From contig CALJMC010000093.1 of NCBI GenBank assembly GCA_937982385.1, positions 1 through 7,409 on the forward strand: 7,409 bases of DNA, written 5' to 3'. The notes beneath the pieces were generated by a model that saw only the letters and a program-made list of their open reading frames with translations, did no database searches and was not told the origin of the DNA. Shown here piece after piece: positions 1 to 5,580 of the stretch (position 1 is its first letter; each line of letters opens with the position of its first letter). Made by a program: the position numbers and the translations under genes. This DNA is from an uncultured Rickettsiales bacterium. Its GTDB lineage: Bacteria > Pseudomonadota > Alphaproteobacteria > Rickettsiales > UBA998.

Positions 1-246
1 CGTGACCTTGGAGAAGAGATTGGTATTTCATCCTATCTTGTCGCCGAAGCGGATGAACTTGACCTGGGCTGGCTGGAAGGCAAAACATCCATTGGTATCA
101 CTGCAGGTGCGTCCGCCCCAGAGCATCTAGTTGAATCATTGGTCAAAAAGTTACAAAGTTACAGACCATCCAACATCAGAACCCTCATGACCGTCAAAGA
201 AGATATTCAATTCAAGCTCCCTAAAGAACTTATGGATGTTGCTTAG
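1..246 (+). CDS. ispH: 4-hydroxy-3-methylbut-2-enyl diphosphate reductase (IspH/LytB), C-terminal part
   Basis: The first frame is open from the window edge and ends at TAG 244-246, giving the last 81 residues of a protein cut by the edge. IspH is the iron-sulfur reductase that makes IPP and DMAPP in the last step of the MEP isoprenoid pathway. The visible part carries the family's C-terminal signature, a Gly-Ile-Thr-Ala-Gly-Ala-Ser-Ala-Pro-Glu block at about codons 35-44, whose serine region binds the substrate diphosphate. It then ends in the usual 'PKEL' tail. The cluster cysteines are not in the visible part, apart from being expected upstream. The gene converges on queA and their coding ends overlap by 17 bases (230-246), with no terminator hairpin seen between them. 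Identification rests on the motif and tail; the start and total length cannot be judged. Confidence 0.9.
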   Translation, partial: RDLGEEIGISSYLVAEADELDLGWLEGKTSIGITAGASAPEHLVESLVKKLQSYRPSNIRTLMTVKEDIQFKLPKELMDVA

Positions 247-1288
247 GCTCCAAAAGACACGTATCCCCATATGAATAGAACCTATAATCCCGTTCAATTG
301 CAGTGCTGTATGCATTTTTCATCTGCTCAATTCCAGCGAATGCACTCACTAGCATGAAGAGGGTTGACTTTGGAAGATGAAAATTGGTCATCATAAGGTC
401 AATAATCTTGAACTTATAACCTGGAGTAATGAAGATGTCTGTTTCGCCGAAATAGGGGTGCATAATACCATCAGTGTTGGCGGCTGACTCTAGCAATCTA
501 AGGCTTGTGGTGCCGACGGGAATAACGCGACCACCAGCAGCTTTTGTTTCATTGATTGCCTTGGCCACTTGCTCGCAAATCTCACCATGTTCAGAATGCA
601 TCACATGCTCTGAGGTGTCGTCAACTTTCACAGGCAAGAACGTTCCACCACCTACATGCAGCGTTACAAATACGGTTTTTATACCTTTAGCATGCAGCTC
701 ATCTATAAGTTCAGGCGTAAAGTGCAGCCCTGCTGTAGGTGCTGCTACGGAGCCATCACGCTTGGCATAGCAGGTTTGATAGCGTTCTTTGTCGGACGCT
801 TCCTCACCATCAGGGCGATCAATATAAGGGGGGAGGGGCATCTCACCCACGGATTCTAATGCGATATATAATTCTGCACTCGGTATGCCGAAATCGAGAA
901 CGACTTCACCAGAATCTAATTTTTCCATTACGGTGGCAGCTAGTGAGTCACCAAATAACACTTTATGACCAAGTTTTAGTCGTTTTGCGGGGCGTGCAAA
1001 ACATCGCCATTGCGCCGGCGAGGAGGGGGATAGGCTTAATTCTTTATGGAGCAGTACCTCGATGGGTACTGCATCGCGCTTGCCATAGAGCCGTGCAGGA
1101 ATCACGCGCGTATTGTTAAAGACCAACACGTCACCTGATTTAAGCAGCGATGGCAAATCGCTCACAACACTATGTTCAATTGCACCAGATGAGCGCACAT
1201 GAAGCAACTTTGCAGAATCTCGTGGTTCAGCAGGATGCGTCGCTATGCACTCATGAGGTAAGTCAAAATCAAATTGATCAACACGCAA
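230..1288 (-). CDS. queA: S-adenosylmethionine:tRNA ribosyltransferase-isomerase QueA
   Basis: QueA transfers and isomerises the ribosyl part of SAM onto preQ1 in tRNA (G34 of GUN anticodons) to give epoxyqueuosine. It acts in the cytoplasm, one step after Tgt. The 352-residue length is normal for the family. Family blocks are seen in order: DVLVFNNTRVIPARL (53-67), GEMPLPPYI (148-156), APTAGLHFT (183-191), HVGGGTFLPV (211-220), GTTSLRLLE (259-267), MTNFHLPKSTLFML (300-313) and YRFYSYGD (335-342). The start is TTG at 1286-1288, not ATG. It is chosen because the N-terminus MRVDQFDFDLP is typical, and a Shine-Dalgarno-like GAGAAG (1295-1300) lies six bases before it, inside the last codons of the upstream cyclophilin gene. 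The three-base gap to that gene's stop suggests one transcript and translational coupling. Confidence 0.97.
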   Translation of the reverse strand: MRVDQFDFDLPHECIATHPAEPRDSAKLLHVRSSGAIEHSVVSDLPSLLKSGDVLVFNNTRVIPARLYGKRDAVPIEVLLHKELSLSPSSPAQWRCFARPAKRLKLGHKVLFGDSLAATVMEKLDSGEVVLDFGIPSAELYIALESVGEMPLPPYIDRPDGEEASDKERYQTCYAKRDGSVAAPTAGLHFTPELIDELHAKGIKTVFVTLHVGGGTFLPVKVDDTSEHVMHSEHGEICEQVAKAINETKAAGGRVIPVGTTSLRLLESAANTDGIMHPYFGETDIFITPGYKFKIIDLMMTNFHLPKSTLFMLVSAFAGIEQMKNAYSTAIERDYRFYSYGDTCLLEPKQHP

Positions 1289-1291
1289 AAG

Positions 1292-1846
1292 CTACTTCTC
1301 TTTCGCGTCAGAACCAACTTGCACTTTAATCATTGCATCAGGATGCTTCGGCATGTCGCTTCCGCCTTCAGCCTTCTTGATTTTATCAACAAATTCCATA
1401 CCATCTACCACGCGTCCCCACACGGTATATTGATTATCGAGGAAATGAGAATCTTTGAATACGATGAAAAATTGGCTGTTCGCACTGTTCGGATTAGACG
1501 AACGCGCCATAGATACTGCGCCACGCACATGCGGAGAATCATTGAATTCAGCTTCTAGGTCAGGCTTATCAGAACCACCTGTACCCGTACCTGTAGGATC
1601 ACCCGTTTGCGCCATAAAGCCTGCAATTACACGGTGAAAAACAATGCCATCATAAAAGCCAGCACGTGCAAGCTCTTTAATACGCGCAACATGTTTTGGT
1701 GCTTTTTCAGGCAACATTTGAATTTTGACACGACCTTGTTTCAGGTCAATATATAACATATTTTCTTTATCCATTGCCTCTACGTCAGATGCCATGCTCA
1801 TTACTCCCATTATTACTGCTATCAGTGCTACGATAAGCGTTTTCAT
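1292..1846 (-). CDS. Secreted cyclophilin-type peptidyl-prolyl cis-trans isomerase
   Basis: This is a cyclophilin that speeds cis-trans isomerisation of Xaa-Pro bonds during protein folding. Residues 1-24 form a signal peptide: a short Lys start, a hydrophobic core and a V-E-A end that suits signal peptidase I, so a periplasmic location is inferred. The cyclophilin core shows FHRVIAGFMAQTGD (70-83, with the catalytic Arg at 72), a Gly/Thr-rich loop (84-91), SMARSSNPNSANSQFFI (112-128) and FLDNQYTVWGRVVDGM (135-150). As in many bacterial members, the human CypA active-site Trp position holds Phe. The ATG at 1844-1846 has a good Shine-Dalgarno sequence (GAGGT, six bases upstream). The gene leads the pair with queA; a cyclophilin next to queA/tgt is an arrangement I recall from other alphaproteobacteria. 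The exact orthology (PpiA-like) is not assigned. Confidence 0.95.
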   Translation of the reverse strand: MKTLIVALIAVIMGVMSMASDVEAMDKENMLYIDLKQGRVKIQMLPEKAPKHVARIKELARAGFYDGIVFHRVIAGFMAQTGDPTGTGTGGSDKPDLEAEFNDSPHVRGAVSMARSSNPNSANSQFFIVFKDSHFLDNQYTVWGRVVDGMEFVDKIKKAEGGSDMPKHPDAMIKVQVGSDAKEK

Positions 1847-1960
1847 TAGATACCTCGTGGTTGATTCATTTAAATCGCGCGCAGAGTAACAAGATGCACT
1901 ATGTCATGTAAAGAAGATTTTATGCTTAACTGTGGCATGAGTTTACGTTAGAGTAAGGCT

Positions 1961-2251
1961 ATGGAAACATTAGAAGCTATGCAAATTGGACGGGACGGGC
2001 TTTGGGTATTACTCAAAGTGTCTGCACCTGTTATGTTTATTTCCCTTGGGGTCGGTTTGATAATCGCACTTTTCCAAGCCTTAACGCAGATTCAAGAAAT
2101 GACGTTGACTTTCGTTCCTAAGATTATTGCCATCTTTCTGACATTGATGATTGCAATGCCGTGGATGTTTGAAACCATCGCTGAGTTCAACCAAGAATTG
2201 ATGGAAAAGATCATTCGTGTCGATGGCACTGATGAAAGCCGCGGCCCTTAA
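1961..2251 (+). CDS. fliQ: Flagellar biosynthesis protein FliQ
   Basis: FliQ is a small inner-membrane subunit of the flagellar type III export gate, where it packs around FliP and FliR. The 96 residues contain two hydrophobic helices, at about 15-37 and 52-72. Between them is the family hallmark FQALTQIQEMTLTFVPKI (38-55), followed by the conserved 'PW' (67-68). It is slightly longer than the usual 88-90 residues because of a polar tail (IRVDGTDESRGP). The ATG at 1961 follows a GAGTAAGG sequence close to the start; a second in-frame ATG at 1979 would trim six residues. The SctS subunit of injectisomes is homologous, but the motif wording fits flagellar FliQ better. No other flagellar gene is nearby. 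It is divergent from the cyclophilin gene across 114 bases. Confidence 0.95.
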   Translation: METLEAMQIGRDGLWVLLKVSAPVMFISLGVGLIIALFQALTQIQEMTLTFVPKIIAIFLTLMIAMPWMFETIAEFNQELMEKIIRVDGTDESRGP

Positions 2252-2259
2252 TTTTCCTT

Positions 2260-2293
2260 ACGTTATAAAACTGTCATAATGTTGTGTTATATA
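2260..2293 (+). promoter_or_regulatory. Candidate Pho-box promoter of the 2316 gene
   Basis: Bases 2260-2277 read ACGTTATAAAACTGTCAT, which matches the Pho-box consensus CTGTCATAWAWCTGTCAY at 15 of 18 positions. The downstream half is perfect and the upstream half has three mismatches. Exactly 10 bases later lies TATATA (2288-2293), a 4/6 match to the -10 hexamer, which is the spacing of PhoB-activated promoters. A start of transcription near 2300 would leave a leader of about 16 bases before ATG 2316. The region is A/T-rich, which raises the chance of a random match, so this is weaker than the site at 5476-5509. Confidence 0.45.
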
Positions 2294-2315
2294 TCATTAC
2301 AGCTCAAACAAAATA

Positions 2316-2639
2316 ATGACAATAGAAAGGAAAAACAGGGCCAGAACCGCCAAATTGTTTAAAATACATCCTAAAAAAAAGCAAACCTTTTTGCTGCACT
2401 TAATAAATAGCCTAGCTGCAGGGAATGCATTAATCCCTGATGAAGAATCATTTCATCGCACAACCCAAGTTGATTTTATTCGCAAAACTTTACCTTATGC
2501 TCTGCTTGATCAGAATGATGAACCGATTTCCAATGTTGGAGTATTACGTGAAAGAATAATTGATGCTGGGATTTTTAATCAAGAAGAATATAGTACGCTT
2601 AATTTATATTTGGCGCCAGCAAACGAAAAAAATAGTTAA
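2316..2639 (+). CDS. Unrecognised small protein, 5' part of a probably frameshifted gene
   Basis: This frame gives 107 residues that I do not recognise. The first 25 residues are very basic (many Lys and Arg, including a HPKKK run), followed by a mixed helical region with no signal peptide or membrane segment. The frame ends at TAA 2637-2639, only two codons after an A7 run (2626-2632). From that run a second frame stays open to 2877. Skipping one A would join them into a protein of about 186 residues, so this is best read as the front of one gene. The ATG at 2316 has no Shine-Dalgarno sequence in front; an AGAAAGG lies just inside the coding region. A candidate Pho-box promoter sits immediately upstream. 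The coding sequence is A/T-rich compared with fliQ and tgt on either side. No function is proposed. Confidence 0.6.
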   Translation: MTIERKNRARTAKLFKIHPKKKQTFLLHLINSLAAGNALIPDEESFHRTTQVDFIRKTLPYALLDQNDEPISNVGVLRERIIDAGIFNQEEYSTLNLYLAPANEKNS

Positions 2640-2877
2640 AAAAGTTTACAAAGAATTGCATACTGTCCTTGAACTTATAGAAGATGGTAGTGAGTTATCC
2701 GAAAAGTTAAGTTTAGTACCAGTGCGCCTTACAAGAGCAGAGGAACTATTAAACAAAAGATATATTTCCTCTTTATCAAAACCTGAAACAGCTCGCTTTG
2801 TACAAGGAGGAGGAGCTGACGGTAACAGTGGTGGCGGCTCTACTGCACACCGACAACCCTTTTACTTGACCCCTTAA
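2626..2877 (+). pseudogene. Out-of-frame 3' part of the 2316 gene
   Basis: From the A7 run, the +1 frame stays open for 83 codons to TAA 2875-2877. It reads on naturally from the upstream protein: a Lys/Leu/Glu-rich helical stretch (KELHTVLELIEDGSELSEKL), then a Gly/Ser-rich linker (GGGADGNSGGG) and a short tail. In this frame a stop at 2557-2559 limits any separate start to TTG 2560 or ATG 2563. Those starts would only add residues that shadow the upstream frame, and they have no clear ribosome site. It could be a sequencing error, a real disabling mutation, or recoding. An independent overlapping gene is possible but less likely. The stop lies 25 bases before tgt, so both may share a transcript. 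Confidence 0.5.
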
Positions 2878-2902
2878 CCATTCCACACTATGCCTTCGCA
2901 TT

Positions 2903-4024
2903 ATGAGCATAAAATTCACCCTATCCAATACAGATGGTCGCGCGAGGCGTGGCGAAATCACTACTAAGCATGGCACGGTGCAAACGCCTGCCTTTATGCC
3001 TGTGGGAACTGCTGCGACTGTCAAAGCGATGACGGTTGACCAAGTGGCCTCGACAGGAGCAGAAGTGGTGCTGGGCAATACCTATCACCTGATGTTGCGC
3101 CCGGGAGCTGACCGCGTCGAACGGCTTGGCGGGTTGCATGAGTTTATGGGATGGGACAAGACAATTCTCACTGATAGCGGTGGGTTTCAAGTAATGTCTC
3201 TCGGTGCATTACGCAAACTCACTGAAAAAGGTGTCGAGTTTAAATCACATTTGAGCGGCGCTAAATATATGCTAACGCCGGAGTTGGCTATCAAAATTCA
3301 GCAGCAGCTCGATAGTAATATTACGATGGTGCTTGATGAATGCACACCTTATCCTGCAACAAAGCAGGAAGCTGACAAATCCATGCAGATGTCGATGCGC
3401 TGGGCGCAACGCTGTCGAGATGCGTTTGATGATCGTGGGGGCTATGGATTGTTTGGTATTGTTCAAGGGAGCACCTATCCTGAGTTGCGCGAAGAATCAG
3501 CCAAAAAGCTCATTGATATTGGTTTTGATGGCTATGCCATTGGGGGGCTAGCCGTAGGTGAGGGGCAAGAAGAGATGCTTCGTATGCTTGACGCAACCGA
3601 ACCACATATGCTTGGAGATAAGCCGCGTTATTTGATGGGCGTAGGCAAGCCAAGTGATTTGGTTGAGTCTGTGCGTCGTGGCGTTGATATGTTTGATTGC
3701 GTTATTCCCACTCGTTCAGGGCGATTTGGCAGAGCCTACACATCTCGCGGAGAGGTGAACCTCAGAAATGCTCGTCATGCGGATGATCCGAGACCCATAG
3801 CAGCCGAACTTGACAACCCAGCATCACAAACAAGCCGAGCTTATTTGCATCACCTCATTCGCTCTGATGAAATTTTAGGTGCAACCTTGCTTTCATGGCA
3901 TAATATTGCTTATTATCAGCATCTAATGAAACAAATGCGCGATGCTATTGAACAGAATGCATTTGATAAATTCGCTGTTCAATTCTATACTCACTATGCT
4001 GCGGGTGATATTGAACTTATTTAA
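2903..4024 (+). CDS. tgt: tRNA-guanine transglycosylase Tgt
   Basis: Tgt swaps guanine 34 of GUN-anticodon tRNAs for preQ1, the step before QueA in queuosine synthesis. The 373 residues match the bacterial family from end to end. Key residues, numbered here with their Zymomonas equivalents, are Asp91 in TDSGGFQVMSL (D102), Asp145 in MVLDECTPYPA (D156), Gln188 in FGIVQGS (Q203), the YAIGGLAVGE loop (211-220) and the nucleophile Asp265 in MFDCVIPTRSGR (D280). All are present. The zinc-site stretch, normally CxCxxC just before SRAYLHH, reads ELDNPASQT (302-310), so all three cysteines are absent; the fourth ligand, His333, remains. The start ATG 2903 gives the normal N-terminus but has no visible Shine-Dalgarno sequence. 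It lies 25 bases after the 2316 gene and may depend on that transcript. It converges on the 463-residue gene 21 bases away, with no clear terminator. Confidence 0.96.
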   Translation: MSIKFTLSNTDGRARRGEITTKHGTVQTPAFMPVGTAATVKAMTVDQVASTGAEVVLGNTYHLMLRPGADRVERLGGLHEFMGWDKTILTDSGGFQVMSLGALRKLTEKGVEFKSHLSGAKYMLTPELAIKIQQQLDSNITMVLDECTPYPATKQEADKSMQMSMRWAQRCRDAFDDRGGYGLFGIVQGSTYPELREESAKKLIDIGFDGYAIGGLAVGEGQEEMLRMLDATEPHMLGDKPRYLMGVGKPSDLVESVRRGVDMFDCVIPTRSGRFGRAYTSRGEVNLRNARHADDPRPIAAELDNPASQTSRAYLHHLIRSDEILGATLLSWHNIAYYQHLMKQMRDAIEQNAFDKFAVQFYTHYAAGDIELI

Positions 4025-4045
4025 TAGATTCAACCATATTGTAGA

Positions 4046-5437
4046 TTACCTTTTCGGCTCGTCTCTTGCTCCACCAAGGGTTCTAGATGACTGCTCTGAT
4101 GGGGCTGGCAAGCCCATTGCATCCGCATTATCGACATCAACACTGTCATAATTGCCAGACAATCTATTTGAGGGTGGTTTTTTATATAGATCAATTTTCA
4201 GATAACCCGTTATATGGTTCTCGGCTCCACCATGTGTAACAGCTTCCCTCATTTGGCTAAAACCTAATGCAGTTTTCGAGCATAATTTAGCAAAGCATTT
4301 CTGCGCTCCTAACTCAGCAAACATCTCAGCACGAAAAGAAGTAGGTTCATTATTAAGCTGCGCGACAGTACCGTCTTCCAATGTTATGTTCAAATTATTC
4401 ACGGTTTTGTCTGCAGCTACCCAAAACCCTCGCGCACCTGTGGTAAAGTGAAAATTCGTTTTACCTTCTGGATTCATCTCAAAGCGTGTGGGGAAACCCT
4501 GCTCTGAAGTGAATTTAAATAGCAATGGAGCACTCTTCGCATCTTTAGCTAAAGTAAAATCTCCTCCAGCAAATGCAACCTGATCTGCATTACCTGCCGT
4601 CACACCTCCATGCCCAGTAAAGCGAATATGATCATTAGGAAGAAATGTCCCCCCTTTTATGGCTGTGCCTGAAATAGAAAGTGGCGTAGCATCGGTATGA
4701 ATAGACTGGGCATTCGCAATATTGCTGAACGGCTCTAAGATTGCCTCCAATTCTCCATTTAACTCCTGCGTCTGATAAAGTGCTGGCAGTGCCTTGCTGG
4801 TGTTTAGGCCCGCCGTTTGTAGATGCTCCAGAGCAATCTCAGCACTGGTTTGAAGTTTTTCTGTCTTATCTCCAGCAAAATTAGCACTCCCACCTTCTGC
4901 ATATACTTCATCAAAACCTTTAGCACGGTGAGAGCTGTCATAAATCCTTTGCGTAAACTTTTCTTCTACAAATGATAGCTGTCCTCCGAAAACAGTAAAC
5001 CCACCATTTTCACTGCTCGCAACAAGCGAGCTATGTTGAATATTCATGTGCCCTACGTCTGGTAGAGCCATCTTATTCAGACTATCATAGTCTCCTACTT
5101 TATTGTTAGTATCATCTCCGTGACGAGTCGCAGTAACCACTGGTGAGGTTGTGAGCGAGAAACCAAAAGTCGTATTCGTTCCGCGAATGCTGCCATTTTC
5201 AGTACGTTCACTACCTTCGCATTCTATGGCAGCACCGCCGGTCACACCGCCACCTTCTTTCACACCTTTTGAAATATGTGAAAAAGAATGATTTGTCACA
5301 TCTTCTGACAAGAATTCATAGCTTGTGTTACCAAATGGTTTAAATCCTTCTCCAATATCATTTAGCACCCTAGCATTATCGTTAAAGAAAACTGTCCCGC
5401 AACTAAATGATTTTATGTTTTTTTTATTTTCGGGCAT
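4046..5437 (-). CDS. Unrecognised 463-residue Gly/Phe-repeat protein
   Basis: I do not recognise this protein. It has no N-terminal signal peptide (it begins MPENKKNIKSFSCG) and no clear membrane helix. Much of it consists of short Gly-Gly elements followed by a hydrophobic or Phe residue: GGGVTGGAAIECEG (62-75), GGFTVFGGQLSF (145-156), EGGSANFAGD (181-190), GGTFLPNDHIRFTG (262-275), GGVTAGNADQVAFAGGDFTL (277-296). This resembles beta-strand or beta-helix repeats and loosely recalls the GGA(I)/FxxN repeats of chlamydial Pmp proteins, which is inference only. A helical stretch (192-240) interrupts the repeats, and the tail is polar and Pro/Ser-rich (421-463). The ATG at 5435-5437 is preceded by AGGT, four to five bases away. 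An A8 run (5418-5425) lies in codons 5-7. A strong Pho box precedes the gene, so induction under phosphate limitation is expected. A surface or effector role is possible but not shown. Confidence 0.85.
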   Translation of the reverse strand: MPENKKNIKSFSCGTVFFNDNARVLNDIGEGFKPFGNTSYEFLSEDVTNHSFSHISKGVKEGGGVTGGAAIECEGSERTENGSIRGTNTTFGFSLTTSPVVTATRHGDDTNNKVGDYDSLNKMALPDVGHMNIQHSSLVASSENGGFTVFGGQLSFVEEKFTQRIYDSSHRAKGFDEVYAEGGSANFAGDKTEKLQTSAEIALEHLQTAGLNTSKALPALYQTQELNGELEAILEPFSNIANAQSIHTDATPLSISGTAIKGGTFLPNDHIRFTGHGGVTAGNADQVAFAGGDFTLAKDAKSAPLLFKFTSEQGFPTRFEMNPEGKTNFHFTTGARGFWVAADKTVNNLNITLEDGTVAQLNNEPTSFRAEMFAELGAQKCFAKLCSKTALGFSQMREAVTHGGAENHITGYLKIDLYKKPPSNRLSGNYDSVDVDNADAMGLPAPSEQSSRTLGGARDEPKR

Positions 5438-5475
5438 GAGACCTATTTTATATATTTTGTTTTTAACTATTTGAA

Positions 5476-5509
5476 AGTGTACACGAGAAATATGACAGTT
5501 TGATGACAG
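5476..5509 (-). promoter_or_regulatory. Pho box and -10 of the 463-residue gene
   Basis: On the minus strand, bases 5509 to 5492 read CTGTCATCAAACTGTCAT: two perfect 7-base direct repeats with a four-base spacer, an 11-base period. This matches the PhoB consensus CTGTCATAWAWCTGTCAY at 17 of 18 positions. Exactly 10 bases further, TACACT (5481-5476) gives a 4/6 match to the -10 hexamer. That is the same spacing as I recall for E. coli phoA, where the Pho box replaces the -35. Transcription would start near 5469, leaving a leader of about 31 bases before the ATG at 5437. An 8-base palindrome GTGTACAC (5477-5484) overlaps the -10. Confidence 0.8.
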
Positions 5510-5515
5510 TTAGCC

Positions 5516-5544
5516 TTGCAATTTTAGTGAACTCGGGGTAGGAC
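5516..5544 (+). promoter_or_regulatory. Weak candidate promoter of the aldolase gene
   Basis: TTGCAA (5516-5521, 4/6 to the -35) is followed after 17 bases by TAGGAC (5539-5544, 3/6 to the -10). It is the best-spaced pair between the Pho box and the aldolase start, but the -10 is poor. A TAAAAT at 5553-5558 is an alternative -10 without a good -35. Confidence 0.25.
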
Positions 5545-5580
5545 TCTCCGCATAAAATTAATAAGCAGAAGGAAACCATC

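Noticed and set aside
474..1119. Several plus-strand open frames over queA
   Set aside because: They are shadows of queA. Their proteins have no family motifs and the opposite strand is a full-length conserved enzyme.
1934..1947. Possible sigma-54 promoter before fliQ (TGGCATG)
   Set aside because: The -24 GG is present, but the -12 position reads CG instead of GC, and it sits too close to the start codon.
1847..1960. Promoters in the gap between the cyclophilin gene and fliQ
   Set aside because: Several A/T-rich hexamers (such as TAAAAT on the minus strand at 1917-1922) occur, but none has a convincing partner at the right spacing.
2804..2810. Strong AAGGAGG ribosome-site-like sequence
   Set aside because: No start codon lies at a suitable distance. 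The next GTG (2828) opens only a 13-codon frame ending before tgt, so it is best explained as coding sequence of the Gly-rich tail.
4025..4045. Possible bidirectional terminator between tgt and the 463-residue gene
   Set aside because: No stable inverted repeat with a T-run was found in the 21-base gap.
4143..4149. CTGTCAT, half of a Pho box
   Set aside because: It lies inside the coding end of the 463-residue gene and has no second repeat at the right spacing.
4935..4941. CTGTCATAAAT, resembling a Pho box
   Set aside because: It is within coding sequence, and the second half (CCTTTGC) does not match.
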